Below are positions 23,929 through 35,995 of a stretch of 64,000 bases of DNA, in pieces. The translations under genes and the position numbers were made by a program. The number at the start of each line of letters is the position of its first letter. Positions within the stretch are counted from its first letter, which is position 1. Below the pieces are notes generated by a model. It had not been told where the DNA came from, did not search any database, and saw nothing but the letters and a program-made list of their open reading frames with translations. This stretch comes from Glossina fuscipes (lineage: Eukaryota > Arthropoda > Insecta > Diptera > Glossinidae): NCBI RefSeq assembly GCF_014805625.2, contig NW_023998436.1, forward strand, positions 1,177,131 through 1,241,130. Reading direction: 5' to 3'.

Positions 23929-24819
23929 ATAGGTTGGAGGGAAAGTTCTTTCGCATTTTAAATAGGTAGGCAATTTTTCTTGTAAATAAAAAAAACATCT
24001 GGCTATTGAGTCATTCGGACTTCCAAGAGTTAGGCATTCATCACACAACTGTTGGAGATCACATTAAATCTCTTGGGTTTATGTTAAACCAAAGTCTTTG
24101 GGTTCCACATGAATTAACGGAAAAGAATTTGTCTGATCGTGTAAGAATCTGTTCATCACATCCGATTAGACACAATGTGGAGCCATTTTTGGACAAGCCG
24201 GTTGCTGGAGATGAAAAGCGGATTCTTTACGAGAATATTAAGAGAAAAAAATCTTACTGCAAACCAGAGATATCATTAGCAACAGTTCCAAAACCAAGTA
24301 TCCATCAACGAAAAGTGCTGCTTCGTTTCTGGTGGAAAGATCCAGTGTACTACCAGTTGCTGAAACAGGGAAAACCATTAACGTGGATCTGCACTGCAAT
24401 CAGCTGGATAAATTGAATGCAGCTGTCAAAGAAAAAAGGTCTGCATTAGCGTGTAGAAAGGGAAGAGCGTTCCACCACGATAATGCTCGACCGCATCCTG
24501 CAATGGTGGCACAACAAAAACTGATTGCGTTAGGATGGGAGGTCATTAATCACCCAGCGTATTCACCTGACATTGCATCATCTGATTATTACCTGTTTAG
24601 ATCTTTGCAAAATTATGTAACGGGAAAAAAATTCAAGTCTTTCAACAGCGTTTCTAAGGCAGTTACTGACTATTTTAACTCCAACAGGTTACCTGAAAGA
24701 TGGGAACAGGTTGTAACAAATAACGGAGCATATAATTGCTTATTATTAAGGATTTTTTATTTTATAAATGATTTCAAATATTTTCTTTAAAATACGACAG
24801 AACTTTCCCTTCAACCTGT
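23929..24819 (+). mobile_element. Internally deleted mariner element with TIRs and TA target sites
   Basis: The ends match over about 32 bp. The left end reads ATAGGTTGGAGGGAAAGTTC; the right end, read inward, starts ACAGGTTGAAGGGAAAGTTC. Both are flanked by TA (23927-23928 and 24820-24821), the usual mariner target duplication. At 891 bp it is shorter than the usual 1.3 kb because DNA between the left TIR and the second HTH of the transposase is missing. The near-identical TIRs mean it may still have been mobilised by a transposase acting in trans until recently. Confidence 0.92.
24006..24790 (+). pseudogene. Mariner D,D34D transposase, N-terminally deleted and frameshifted
   Basis: The catalytic domain is largely readable. 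It shows WVPHELTEKN, then GDEKRILYEN with the first catalytic Asp, then FHHDNARPH with the second Asp (codon at 24479-24481), then YSPDIASSDYYLF with the third. Exactly 34 residues separate the second and third Asp, which defines the mariner D,D34D group. The first HTH is absent, and no in-frame ATG precedes the remaining part. A single-base deletion near 24368-24376 shifts the frame, moving the second half (from about 24370) into another frame. No transposase could be made from this copy. Confidence 0.93.
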
Positions 24820-24821
24820 TA

Positions 24822-27800
24822 TAGGGATAAGGATGTCCCAGGAAGCTACCGATTTGAATAATTATACCATCAGCTTGTACTGATAGGTAAACTTCACGTT
24901 AAAATCCCGAACAAAATGAAATCTCAAAATTCTTACAGCTTCGGCTAATGCACTGCTTATAATCTCGAGCTATCGCTTTATAAACATCAGTGAACATTTC
25001 ACTTGGTTTTCTGGCAAATTTTAGCTGAAGTTCAGCATTTAATTTAAATCTTGGACTTAAGTATATTCCACACAACACAACGACAACCAGCATCAGATAT
25101 GGAGTACTGGTTGAGGTATTCGTTTGGGTCCTCTTCGTCCGGGCCATCTGTTTGAAAGATTGTTCCAATTAACATTTTCAAAATTATTACGTACTCAGCC
25201 CCAAGCCTCAACCTTTATGACTTGCCACCCTATGCCAAGCTATGTTCCCTACATATGTCGGCGCACTTGCAGTCAAGAAGGGTTATGGGTAGAGAGAGAG
25301 GGGAAAGATACGAGTAGCATTTGTGTAGGCGTGAACATGAGAACATCTGGAATGATGGGGAGGACTACTGCAGATAGGTTAGGCGTGGGTAAGAACTCTT
25401 TGAAAACCGGGTGGTTCTGTTGAAGGACCTTTTTTGTTGGACAAATCTCTTTCATCTCTTTAGAACACTTGGCCTGCATAGAACCAAGCACACAAAAGCC
25501 CACACTACGTACTTGACAATTGAACCCGTGAGCATAGGCTTAACAGTCGTGATTTTTACCTACTCGGCTGCTCATGCGGACTAAATGATGAAGACGGGTC
25601 TATTGCTCTGGTTTATGTGTTCGACACTGCTGAAAGATATCTAATTATTAATATTTTTTTTTTTTTTTTTTCAATCTATTTCTAAGACAAAGCTGGTATT
25701 TCCTTTCATTTTATATGCTTTACTCATTATTATTTACACACTTGTGGTAATAAGAGAATATATATATATAAATATTTGCAAGAAAAATAAAAATCCATGA
25801 AATACATAACATATTTAAAGGGATAAGAAAACAAATGAGTAAGAATATGTCTATGTAAAAAGCTGAAAAGAAAATATACGAGCATTTTATGCTACGATAA
25901 TATCGCTTTTCCTAAGTGAATGCACTTCTGAAGGCTACAAATAATGTTGTGATGGGCAATATTAGTATTACTATTGCCATAACAGCCAATAAAGGGAATA
26001 GTTGGAAATGCTTTACAATTTGATTACAGTTCACTTGCTTAAGCAAAACGACTTTAATTGCATTTTGTAAACATTATCATGCCATAAATAAAATATTAAA
26101 CATTGAAGGCGAATGGCGTGGGCGTTTTTTCACTCATCACCGACTGATGTTGGTGTACTCGTAGATTTCTCCTTCCATTTATAACATCCGTAAGCAGCGC
26201 ATCAGAGACTGATTATAGATTGCACAAGTCAAATAACAAGGGCGTATGCAATGCCCCTAGCTGAGCATATGGGAGCAAAAGATTTCCCGCATCGGTATGT
26301 TGACTTTATTTATGCGGGTAGGAGCTTGAAAAACAAAGTTTCGGGACAAATTCGTCATAATTCGCTTTTAAAGCAAATAATTTTTTTACGTTTAAATATC
26401 TTTTTTATAGATCGACAGGCCAAGATGTAAGAGATGCTTTATCTTCAGCAACCATCTCGTTATTTGATTCAAATGCTTTCCTCGGGAACACTGTTTTAAT
26501 ATTCACAAACAGGTAATAATTAGTTGTAACCAGTTTTAGATAATACTAGATAGATGAGACGCCATTCGAACGATATAATATATAATTTTGCCATCGTACT
26601 TGACTTGATGGTTAATGTGTTTCTTTCTCTCTTGTGACTGCAGTCAATGTTCCACTTAAAGTAAACATGATATCTCTATGGAAAACAACTTTGCCCTGCT
26701 CAAAGTTTTATGCCGTTTGTTATCTTTAGTATTTCAGCTATTACTTGCATCTTGATTTTTCAATTATCAAAAATATTTTTTTGCAATTTTTATTTTATTA
26801 TTTATTTATTTATACGGACCGTATCCGTAAAACCTCGTCTAAAAGCACTAAACCGCCGATCAATTGTTATATTCCACGAAGAAGAAAGGCCGTAAGACTT
26901 TTCCATAGAATACTATGTTTGAACGATATTTTTCCTATCAAAAAGCAACGGTTACTCAACATGTCAAATAACTATTTTTTTATTGTTTTCACAATAGTAA
27001 AAATGGCTTCACGAAGATCATTGTAGCAAAGAGATAAATTATTGAAATTACATGAAATTTTGACATAAGTCACTTGGGCGTTGCGACTTTCTAAACGCGA
27101 TATGCACTTGTGATAGTCCCGGGACTTATTGATCAACGAACTGCTCATCGAAAACGAAGTCAACCAAAAAACATGCCCATCTAACATAGCACTTAGAATA
27201 GATACCGATTTGAAACATGTGAGGACCAACTGAAATGCTCATGAGGAAATGGATGCGGTTTCTTTACAAAGAGTCCTGTAACTTACACTTTATAAAAGAT
27301 GTTGATCTGAAATCTGATGTAAGTATTTCTTCACGTAACCCCTGTCAGCAAACGTTTAGCAAATTATTTTGCAATTCTCATAATCGTTGAAGATAATGGT
27401 TATAAAAAATTCATCCAAAGGCGAATACATTATAATTTTCATAACTCTTGTAATTCATAAACAATCACAATAATCATTCATTAGTATAAAATTAGGAATA
27501 TTAGTATTGCGGTTAGCTTATATCCTCAGGATGCACACAAATATTTTTGTTAATTTTATGAGAATTTTTTCATTATTAGAAATCAACATTTAGGTTGATG
27601 TAAACGAAAGCGTATATAAGTACAAAGCTGTACTCATCGCTACGAATACAAATATCTATCAATAAATAAGAGGGGGAAACTAAGTGATTACTTTAATTAA
27701 TTGAAAAATTCTCCGAAAAGTACGTTGAAGCATGAAAAGTGTGGAAGAAAAGGCTGGAACGTAAGGAGAGATGAGATGATTTTACGTTACGAAAGACACT

Positions 27801-28339
27801 CGCACCTAATAGTACGCATGAGAGATTTCATTATGTATGCATAAATTTTTTGAATTGATTATAAGTTGAATTATAAATGCTAAGTGCTCTCTTTAACATT
27901 TTAGGCAAAAAAAAAAAGAAAAAAAAAGAAAACTATTTATGAAAATATTTTTGCAATTATTTTACTCTCGAAGAAAAGCTATTAGAAATCTTAGATCCCT
28001 TAACTGCGACATATTAGATTTGTGAAAAGTTTATAACAAATATTTATTTGTCATAAAGTGCTAACCAATTCAGGCAGGTTCGAATGACTAGTAGTTCTTT
28101 AAAAACACAATTATGACATGGAATATATACCTCTCATCCTCGTCAATTTAAGTTCAAAAATGATTGATCCATAGTAGTTATAACATCTTTCAAACAACGA
28201 TACGTTTTTAATCAAGATGTAACAAAAAAGTTCATCTTTTAATTTTAATGGTTAGAAATGCATATGAGATACAGTGGTTTTTGTCGCATCCCGTATGTAA
28301 GATTCGAATAAAGAATTAATCGAAACAACAAATCGATCA
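24822..28339. other. Long intergenic stretch with no confident gene
   Basis: Contains T18 at 25654-25671 and a (TA)n tract near 25760. A 99-codon frame (25124-25423) and an 89-codon frame on the other strand (24899-25168) overlap around 25124-25168. On the - strand near 25050-25150 an acidic reading (DGPDEEDPNEYLNQYSIS) looks protein-like but ends quickly at a stop. Between 26950 and 27230 another interrupted peptide-like stretch occurs. A TATATAAG sequence at 27613-27620 is a possible isolated promoter. None of these could be assigned. Confidence 0.35.
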
Positions 28340-29004
28340 TAAGTAAGATCATTATAGTCGGGCAAGACTGACCATTAAATATCCTAGATCAAGTCTTAAT
28401 TCTGTGTGAAATTACATACATTATAAACTTAGACTTTTCTGCTCTACAAAGAATCAATTTTCATGAAAATCCTATTTAGGGTAAAATTCAAAAAATACGA
28501 CGAGAACGTCCATATTTGGTACAGTTAATTTTTTTATGTTAAATCACTATTATGATATAACTTTCATCACGAAGCATTGGAAATTATACCTTTTTGTCGT
28601 AGGAACTCCAGCTTTCGTTATATGAGAGGAGATTCAACAATTGCCCCAGCCGGCCGAAAGTTTTCATGCCAATTTAAAATGGCCAATTAACCATTCTTGC
28701 CGACATATTTTGAAAATTTCAAATTTTCCCCATAGAATGACTATTGAGAACAGCGCGTGGTCGAAAAGTGGTCCGATCCGAACCATTTCCTACAGCGTTC
28801 GGTAAATTTCTTAAAAATTTGCGACCTGTAGTTTGAACACAAATATACATAGACAGACCTCAGATGGACAGACAGATTTGGATTAATTCAGATTATGACT
28901 GTGATTTGATTGGTATAACAAAAGGCGGTTTAAATGCCCATCTGCGTGTTGCGTACGTCCCACTAATTTAATATACCATGTACTACAAGTGGTGTGGGGT
29001 ATAA
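28340..29004 (-). repeat. Family A element, full length
   Basis: Left terminus 'aagtaagatcattatagtcg' with the CGGGCAAG stem side, core gacagacctcagatggacagacag near 28850-28875, and end 'tactacaagtggtgtggggta'. Confidence 0.85.
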
Positions 29005-29063
29005 TCACGGAGCTTAAAGTTACCGTCGTTTTTGGCAAACAACAAAACTTAAATTTTTCACAT

Positions 29064-29239
29064 CCGCCTGAGTGGCCGAAGGCGAGGAATCTCGACTAGT
29101 AACTCAATGCTCGTGGGTTCGAATCTCAAGTGCGGTAGAGTTTTTAAAAACAGCCGATAGCCTTAGATGCTAGCGCCTTAAGAGTTTAGCCTTAGAATTT
29201 ATTTCTCTGGCGAAATTAATAATAATAATAATAACAATA
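29064..29239 (+). mobile_element. tRNA-derived SINE, copy 2
   Basis: The best-preserved tRNA-like head: ccgcctgagtggccgaagg (A box), box B GGGTTCGAATC at 29115-29125, and CTCAAGTGCGG, which can pair with the start. The body is the same as copy 1 and ends in (AAT)n. The flanks show an imperfect target duplication (aaatttttcacat before, acatttttcgcacat after). Same orientation as copy 1. Confidence 0.9.
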
Positions 29240-29798
29240 CATTTTTCGCACATGATTATTCGCCAGTTTTTTTTTTTTACTTGCTTTTAATTGCTCTTAT
29301 CCGTAGAGTAAAAACTTAGCATCATTTACACAGCTTTATATAGAATCTATATAGAATGTACAGAATTGCATTTCTAATGCAAACTCTGTAGAGATTGCGT
29401 ATACGAACCATTTGCATCGAATGAACTCTCGCTTCATCTTCTAAATAAATGTCATACACACATTCGACTAAGTGGACATTAAAATATTTGACCCAATCCT
29501 CGTCGCAGATACTGTAGTATGATAGACGCATTTTTTATTGTACCATTTTCATATGGAACAGATTTTCTAAATCGATATTGATCTATCCGAATTTTATTCC
29601 ATCTAAAGCGCACAACTTTAGCGCTTGTTCAAGGAAACGTTTTAGATTAGGTAATGATGAACGTTATTAAAAATGGATTGGAATGAACCGTTTTTACAAT
29701 CACTTCCTTTACAAATTTTTGTCTTCATAAAGACCTTATATCACAAAAAATGGCCAGGGCCGTGTTCCTTAGAAGAAATAAATGTTTAAGTGTAATTT
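29240..29798. other. Intergenic DNA with no recognised feature
   Basis: A 69-codon - strand frame at 29322-29531 is unrecognised. T10 near 29269. Confidence 0.35.
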
Positions 29799-30387
29799 TT
29801 ATACCACACACGTACTACATCGTTTGTGATACAACGGTATATTAAATTTATTCAGATTTATGCAACACCTCAAAGGACTTGAGTTAGAACCATTTTTTAT
29901 TATGCCGAGAGATTAGAGTTTCTGACGCACTTTCCATTTAAGTGTGTCTGTCCGTCTGTCCATCTCGCGGTTTTTTTCTCTTGTGTTCCACATACAGATG
30001 GCAATTTTTAAAGCAATTTTTACGTTTTGGTTCGAATTGAAAATGGTTCGGATCGAATCAGTTTTTCGTACAATTCCCATACGACACCTTGTTTTGAAGA
30101 GCTCTCACGCCAATAAATGCATTAAGCAAAGTGGTGTCGACGTGAATAATTTTTAGATTTTCAACTTACAGGTCTCAATTTTTGACATATCTTTATGAAA
30201 TTGGGTCTACCGCCATGTTTCAGCGTAAGGATGAAGGCTATTGAAAATGGTTTGGATCAAATGACTTTTTCGGACACTTCCCGTATAAGGTCTTCTTTTG
30301 AAAAGTCATTATATGAATAACTATCCAAGTGAAGTGTTGTAGGGTACTTGATGATGATCCTGCCCCACTATGGTCTTCTTACTGGTT
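29799..30387 (+). repeat. Family A element
   Basis: Starts 'ttataccacacacgtactac', with gtctgtccgtctgtcc at 29944-29960, and ends 'gtgttgtagggtacttgatg...cttcttactggtt', a decayed terminus. A further diverged family A body fragment follows to about 30640. Confidence 0.8.
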
Positions 30388-32044
30388 CATATAAATTTAC
30401 ACTGCTGAGTTTGAGCAAAATAAATCTATTTTCCGAACACTTTTCTATATAAGAATTCTCATGACAAATAAGCTTTTGTAAGTCAATCAGGTCTATGACG
30501 CCCTATTAAAAATGTATGAGGAATAATAAGTTGTTTGAAGAGAACATTACAACTTTATTCAATTTGGACTACATAACGCTGCGTAGATTTATATGAACTA
30601 GATCAAGGTTCTCATCAAAGCAAGCTAACCTACTGTACCGCAAGGAGATATCAATTTTTCTATGTTATAATGAAGTTAGATGAATAACTAACTATAGTCT
30701 TTAATATTTATGTATTCAATAAACACATTATTGGAGCGTAAATTTTCTAAAGACTAACGAATCTAGCATAAGGTCTTTGTCTTTTTATTGAACGATACAT
30801 GGATACTGGTGCGAAATGTAACCTCGTTGAGTAAATTGGAAATGAATTTTACCATTTTTTCTAAATATTGTCTTAATTAAAAATTCCTTATTGATATCTG
30901 CATGGTTACCAACCGACATGCCTGTCAATCTTCATTATTGCGCTTATAAATGAATTAAAATCGTAACATATATATATATATATTGTTCTGTTGATATAAA
31001 TTCCAAGCTGATTTAATTTGTATTTAATAAAAATTCATGTGTGTGCGTGTGTGTGTGTGTGTTTGTATGTTTGTGGTTTCGACACATCTGCATTACAAAA
31101 TCTTTATTGCTTACATACGCCAAATATTTGTGACACCCTCCGGTGTATCAGGTATTGAGAATAGAGAATAACTGCAAGCAGATTTGTCCATCAATGACAG
31201 CATCGAAATAGAATTATCGAATGCATGTATCGCAATGTTACAACACACTTATGCCATCACATTTGTAGGACTTTAGTTGCACATGTCTAATGAAAAGGAC
31301 AAGTAAACAAGTTCAATTTTGCAACAATATTTCAATTGTTTGCTTTAACACATTTTGAGGGTTACTAGCAGTAAACATATTGGGGGAAAAACACATTTTT
31401 TCGCTCGCACAGAGAAGCCTTTGGCAAATTTGTTGATTTTTACTTTATTTACTCTTGAAAGCATCTACCTATCTCAACGTTATGTTGTTGAGGGAAACAT
31501 TAAATGCATCGAATATAAACTTGGACGTGTAGTACAATGCACAGATAAATGTCGAGAAAGAGTATAGAATTAAAATAGCAATGACAGCAACAACAAATTG
31601 CAATTCAAGTACAACATGCTGATAAACGATGCTATGTCACCGGCGGGGGAGGGTAAAAAACATTGTTATTACAATGACATGATGGTATTGTATTACAAAA
31701 AAAACAAAAAAAAACAAAAAAAAAAAACATTTCTTTTCGCTACAAGGTTAAAAAACTGCTTGTACATGTAAACATGTATGCACGCATAGTGAAGCAAAGT
31801 CGTTCTGAGTCAATATTTTTTCCCTGTTGTTATAATACGAAACTGTGCGAAATAAATCCACTTATAATGAACACCAGCTTCGGTTTCATTTTTACATTAA
31901 TGTTCTTGATCAACATAAAAATTGATTTAGCTTCACACAGCCGTTTCCTGAAACCTTAAACCAGTCATATATGTTATTAGCTAATCCTCAGGTTAAGCTT
32001 AAAACAAATAAGATGACTATAGCGGGCCATGGGCCACCTAGTTA
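30388..32044. other. Repeat-derived and unique intergenic DNA with GT and TA tracts
   Basis: Diverged family A body sequence continues to about 30640. A (TA)n tract lies at 30967-30984 and an interrupted (GT)n tract at 31038-31063. An A/C-rich (AAAAC)n-like tract covers about 31697-31727. A 70-codon frame at 31355-31567 lacks an ATG and is unrecognised. Confidence 0.45.
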
Positions 32045-33010
32045 TTGATATAAAGACTTTTCAAAGTAAGACGTTATGTGGAATAAGTGGTTCGATCTGA
32101 ACCATTTTCAACAACGTTGAGCCGTGGGTCAAAGCACGGTAGTGTATTAATTTTCATCAAAATATCTCGAAAATTGTGGCCAATAAATTGAACATAAAAA
32201 AAGAGACAGACGGACGGATAGACGGACAAACACGCGTAAATCAAATCAGAAATTATCTTATAAAAATCAACTAAAATATGTAACGACATTATAGTCGGGC
32301 AAGGGCGACTTTTCAATAACCTACACCACATTGTCTAACACAATGCTTATTTTTATTGTAGAATACAAAAATTATATCTTGTTTCTATATAAAGGCATAT
32401 TTTCCAAATGGGTATTTATCGGGAAGCGGCGCCAAAACGCAACATACATAGGTCGAGATCCAAAATAATAGGCTGGAATGGTCCAAATTCAATTCAGTTA
32501 ATTTTTTTTATATTAAATTAATTACTATTATGAGATAATTTTCTTCATGAAGCATAAAAAATTATACCTTTTTGTCGTGTAAACAAACTTCAGCTTTCGT
32601 TGTAAGAGGGAATTCAAAAATTGCCCCAGCCGCTCCGAACTTTCTATACCAATTTAGAATGCCGAAATACTACCCCCTTTTGCTGAGAAGTTTTGAAAAT
32701 TGCAAACCTTTTCAGAATAGAGCGTTATATGAGGAGTGATCAAAAAAATGGAGTAACGTTTGTCCTTGAGTCAAAGCATGTCAGTGTAACAAATTTCATC
32801 AAAATATCTTAAAAATTGTGGCCCGTAAGTTGACCACAAAGTAAAGGCAGACGAACGGATAGACGGACAAACACGCTTAAATCAGATCAGCCGGCTTTCT
32901 TATAAAAATCAGGTAAAACACTATAGGGAGCCATGTATTGCCATTAAATACTTTACATAAACCACACAGTTATCCACATAACAACTTTTCTAAATAGGGC
33001 GTTATACGCA
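32045..33010 (-). repeat. Cluster of family A pieces, head to tail
   Basis: Three pieces in the same orientation. The first is a right-half fragment (32045-32282) with a gacggacggatagacggac core. The second starts at about 32286 (attatagtcgggcaagg) with a nearly identical core near 32850-32870. The beginning of a third is at about 32913 (acactatagggagcc). The shared 'tcttataaaaatca.{2}taaaa' join suggests tandem amplification and not three insertions. Confidence 0.75.
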
Positions 33011-34326
33011 ACATGCTTTGAAAAGTCATGACAATCGTCCCATTCTTTTACCTTGTTACATATACGAGCGATAGCGTCCTTATACAAATATTATCGCAAT
33101 TTTTCTGCCGCTTTATACAAATATACACTCGTACTGTGAGGAGGTGTACTGAATTAACCAGTTAATCAGTTTAAAAATGGCATCGAAAAAATATTGTTAC
33201 GACGAGTATACTCTATATAATGTGAAATTAAGGTTGTAATGAAATAACGTAACAAAGTGACATGCACACACATTCTAAAACACAATATTATGGCAAATAC
33301 ACATTTGTTATGACAAAATCTATGAGGAAATTCGACGAGGACGGATGGTTGCTTGGTTGGATCATGACATATATTTGTCATAACACAAAATTTTGTACTT
33401 TTTTCACATATATTAACTGGATTTCTTGACTTTCTAATTAAATTGTTTCAATCGACCTAACCTTCCAATCTAGCTATTGTTACTTGTAAAGGACGTGCCG
33501 TGCCATGCCATGTTTGCCCTAACTAAAAGTTCAAAAACAATTTATAAAGTCGATTTATTATATAAAAACATACCATAGTATATTCACACTAAAAAACAAT
33601 TAATAAGGAGAAAACTTTCTACACAAAAAATAAAAGAAAACAAAGGCAAAATACAACAAAAAATGTCTATCTAGTGTCTAGTGCGCGCAAACAAACTGCA
33701 AACGTCAAAAACTGCCGTCGCTTTCACAAACAGCAAAGCCAATTTTGTTCCTCCTTAGTTCTAAAAACATTTCTTATTTATTTATTATGGGCTCAACCTA
33801 AAAGGTCGAGCCACGACAAAAAATTGCTTATAGACTCATTAGAGTGCTCCTCTCCACGGAAATCTTTAGTAAAAGGCGAAAGATTTATTCGACAACTGAA
33901 GAGAAGCCAGAGTGACTTGACTATGCAAAAGTATTATGCTTTATCTCATAAAATTTATAAACACAATGAGAATTATAAGAACATGAAAATTGTACGAAGC
34001 AATAATACAATAATTTTCGTATACGCCAGCACACAAGCAGAATGTTACGATTGTTATGTATACATGTATATGTAGCCAAAGAAAATGTATAAAATACGGG
34101 TAGGTTTTAACTCATACCTACTCTACGCTTTGCTAAAGCGAAACAGAAAAATCTCGACTAATTGCTCAAATGCTTTAATAAACAAACAAACAGTTCGCAG
34201 GCTATTCAGAACACAAACACATAGATAGGTAGAAATATTCAAAGAGAATTACTCTAAGATATTAGAAAACATAAACATCAAGCGAACTTACGAGACGAAT
34301 ACGTCGCCGTTGAAGCAGCTATACTT
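33011..34326. other. Intergenic DNA with one long unassigned open frame
   Basis: A 133-codon + strand frame at 33674-34075 begins with GTG, not ATG, directly after a stop. Its only internal Met leaves a short tail. The residues are basic and unremarkable with no domain seen. It could be an exon but lacks clear splice partners, so no gene is called. Confidence 0.3.
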
Positions 34327-35054
34327 TTTATACCGTACACATCTTGTGGTACAGTATAAATTAAGTTAGTGCGGCCGTATGTAATACGCAGAAGGGCTTA
34401 TCATAACCCGCATCGCCTATTATAGTAATCGATTCAGAATAATAATCTAAATTAATCTAAACCCTGTTTGTCTGTCTGTCCATCTGTCTGTCCGATGTCC
34501 GTGCATTTGTGTTCAAGCTACAGATCGTAATTTTTAAGATATCTCGTTGAAATTTGCTATAGTGACGTGTTTTGATCCAAGCACAAACGCTCTTGGAAAT
34601 GGTTTGGATCGGTCCACTGTTTCGACGACTCCTCACATAGCGCCCTACTCTGAAAATTTGTTATATGGAAAAAAAATTAAATAGGTAAGTAGTAGTACCT
34701 GAGCATTCTAAATTAGTACGAAAACGTTTGGAGCGGCTGAGACCAATTTTTGAACCCGCTCTCTTATAACGATAAAAAGGTATAATTTTCATAGCTTCAT
34801 GATGAAAATTATATTATAATAGTAATTTAACATAAAAAAATTAGGTGTACCAGATTTGGACCATTTCGATGTATTTTTTGGATCGTACCCCTAAAAAGGA
34901 TTTTCACGGAAATTGATGCTTTGTAGAGCAGAAAAGTCTAAGTTTGAATATGAGAGATAATAGCAATTTCCTATCAAATATAATAATTTTGATAGACAAT
35001 GTGGTTTAGGGTATTTAATGGTCGGCCTTGCCCGACAATAATATTCTCACTTGT
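34327..35054 (+). repeat. Family A element, full-length reference copy
   Basis: This copy shows the complete plan: 5' end 'taccgtacacatcttgtggt', then 'gttagtgcggccgtatgtaa', core gtctgtctgtccatctgtc, the body with 'gaaaatggtttggatcggtcc'-type sequence, and the right half. It ends at 'gtcggccttgcccgac' followed by a TTCTCACTTGT end. The SINE described next lies only 13 bp beyond this terminus. Confidence 0.88.
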
Positions 35055-35055
35055 G

Positions 35056-35065
35056 TTTTATGGAA

Positions 35066-35097
<32 letters not shown>

Positions 35098-35250
35098 TCG
35101 CACAGAGAAATAAATTCTAAGACTAAACTCTTAAAGACTATCGGCTTTTTTATTAAAAAACTCTACCGCACTTGAGATTCGAACCCACGACCATTGACTT
35201 GCTAGTCGAGATTCCTCGCCTTCGGGTACTCAGGCGGATTTTATAGAATA
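35056..35250 (-). mobile_element. tRNA-derived SINE, copy 3, with target-site duplication
   Basis: Minus orientation: (ATT)n at left, box B reverse complement at 35175-35185 and ccgcctgag reverse complement ending at 35237. Flanked by TTTTATGGAATA (35056-35067) and TTTTATAGAATA (35239-35250), a 12-bp duplication with one mismatch. It landed just past the CTTGT terminus of a family A element. Confidence 0.92.
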
Positions 35251-35479
35251 AAAATGGAAATTTATATCTTGCATCTGAAGCAGATATTTCTGAGTATGTT
35301 CAAGATAGCAATGAACAAACAGTTCGACGTATGGACTGACAAACACTTCTAGAACAGTTGAAATTTGATATTTATCAGCAATATGTATGCGGCTTATAAG
35401 TAACGAATATAAACCTAATTTTTTTTTTTTTGAAAACAAACGTCGTCTCAGGTTATATTCCGCCGTGGGCATATGCTTT

Positions 35480-35742
35480 TACTGATTTGGCTCTATTTCT
35501 ATAGCAGCCAGGGTGCAAAGGTGTCCAATATTTCTGCCAAATGTGCTTCATTTTTGCGACCAAGAGAATGTTTAGAGACAGAGAAAGAGTCAGACAGACG
35601 AACATGCTTAAATCGAGTTGAAATTTGATACTGACCAAGAATATATACATTTTGTGGGATCTCTGAAGTTTCCTTGTGAATGTTGCAGACGTTTTGACGA
35701 AATAAATGCACCACTTATTCTCCGGTGATGGGTGCAGTTATA
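35480..35742 (-). repeat. Family B element, 5' half
   Basis: Contains 'gcgaccaagagaatg', core gtcagacagacgaac near 35587-35602, 'gaatatatacattttgtggg' and ends 'ctccggtgatgggtgcag'. Terminal hairpin absent. Three overlapping frames of 65-80 codons lie in it and are ignored. Confidence 0.7.
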
Positions 35743-35789
35743 GTCCATAAAACTGTTACTGTGGTAAGCGATAAACGTAAGTTGGCCTC

Positions 35790-35995
35790 CAAGTATTATA
35801 TATCGAGAAGAACTTGAGATAGACTCATCTTTTATTATGCCGATCGATCTAAACTTGCCCGTCTACATGTCCCCCTTCTTTTCTTATGTTCAATCTACAG
35901 GCCACAATAATGAATACTATTAAAAATGGTTCGGATCGGCGTTCTTATATATTAAGTTTATGCATCAGCGAGTGGTGTATGGTATGAAAAAGATC
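35790..35995 (+). repeat. Family A fragment
   Basis: Left-half sequence ('cttttattatgccgatcgat', 'cttgcccgtctacatgtcc') followed by a short 'aaaaatggttcggatcgg' piece and a 'gagtggtgtatggta' end. Heavily deleted. Confidence 0.6.

Noticed and set aside
24332..24790. Reading the second mariner frame as an independent gene
   Set aside because: It is the downstream half of one transposase displaced by a one-base deletion, with the second and third catalytic Asp but without the first.
25030..25168. Minus-strand frame beginning MARTKRTQTNTS, resembling the histone H3 start MARTKQTA
   Set aside because: The similarity stops after a few residues, the rest has a hydrophobic run and no histone fold, and an overlapping frame reads more protein-like. 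Coincidence.
33674..34075. 133-codon plus-strand open frame
   Set aside because: Starts with GTG right after a stop, has no domain and no clear splice partners. Length alone is not enough in this composition.
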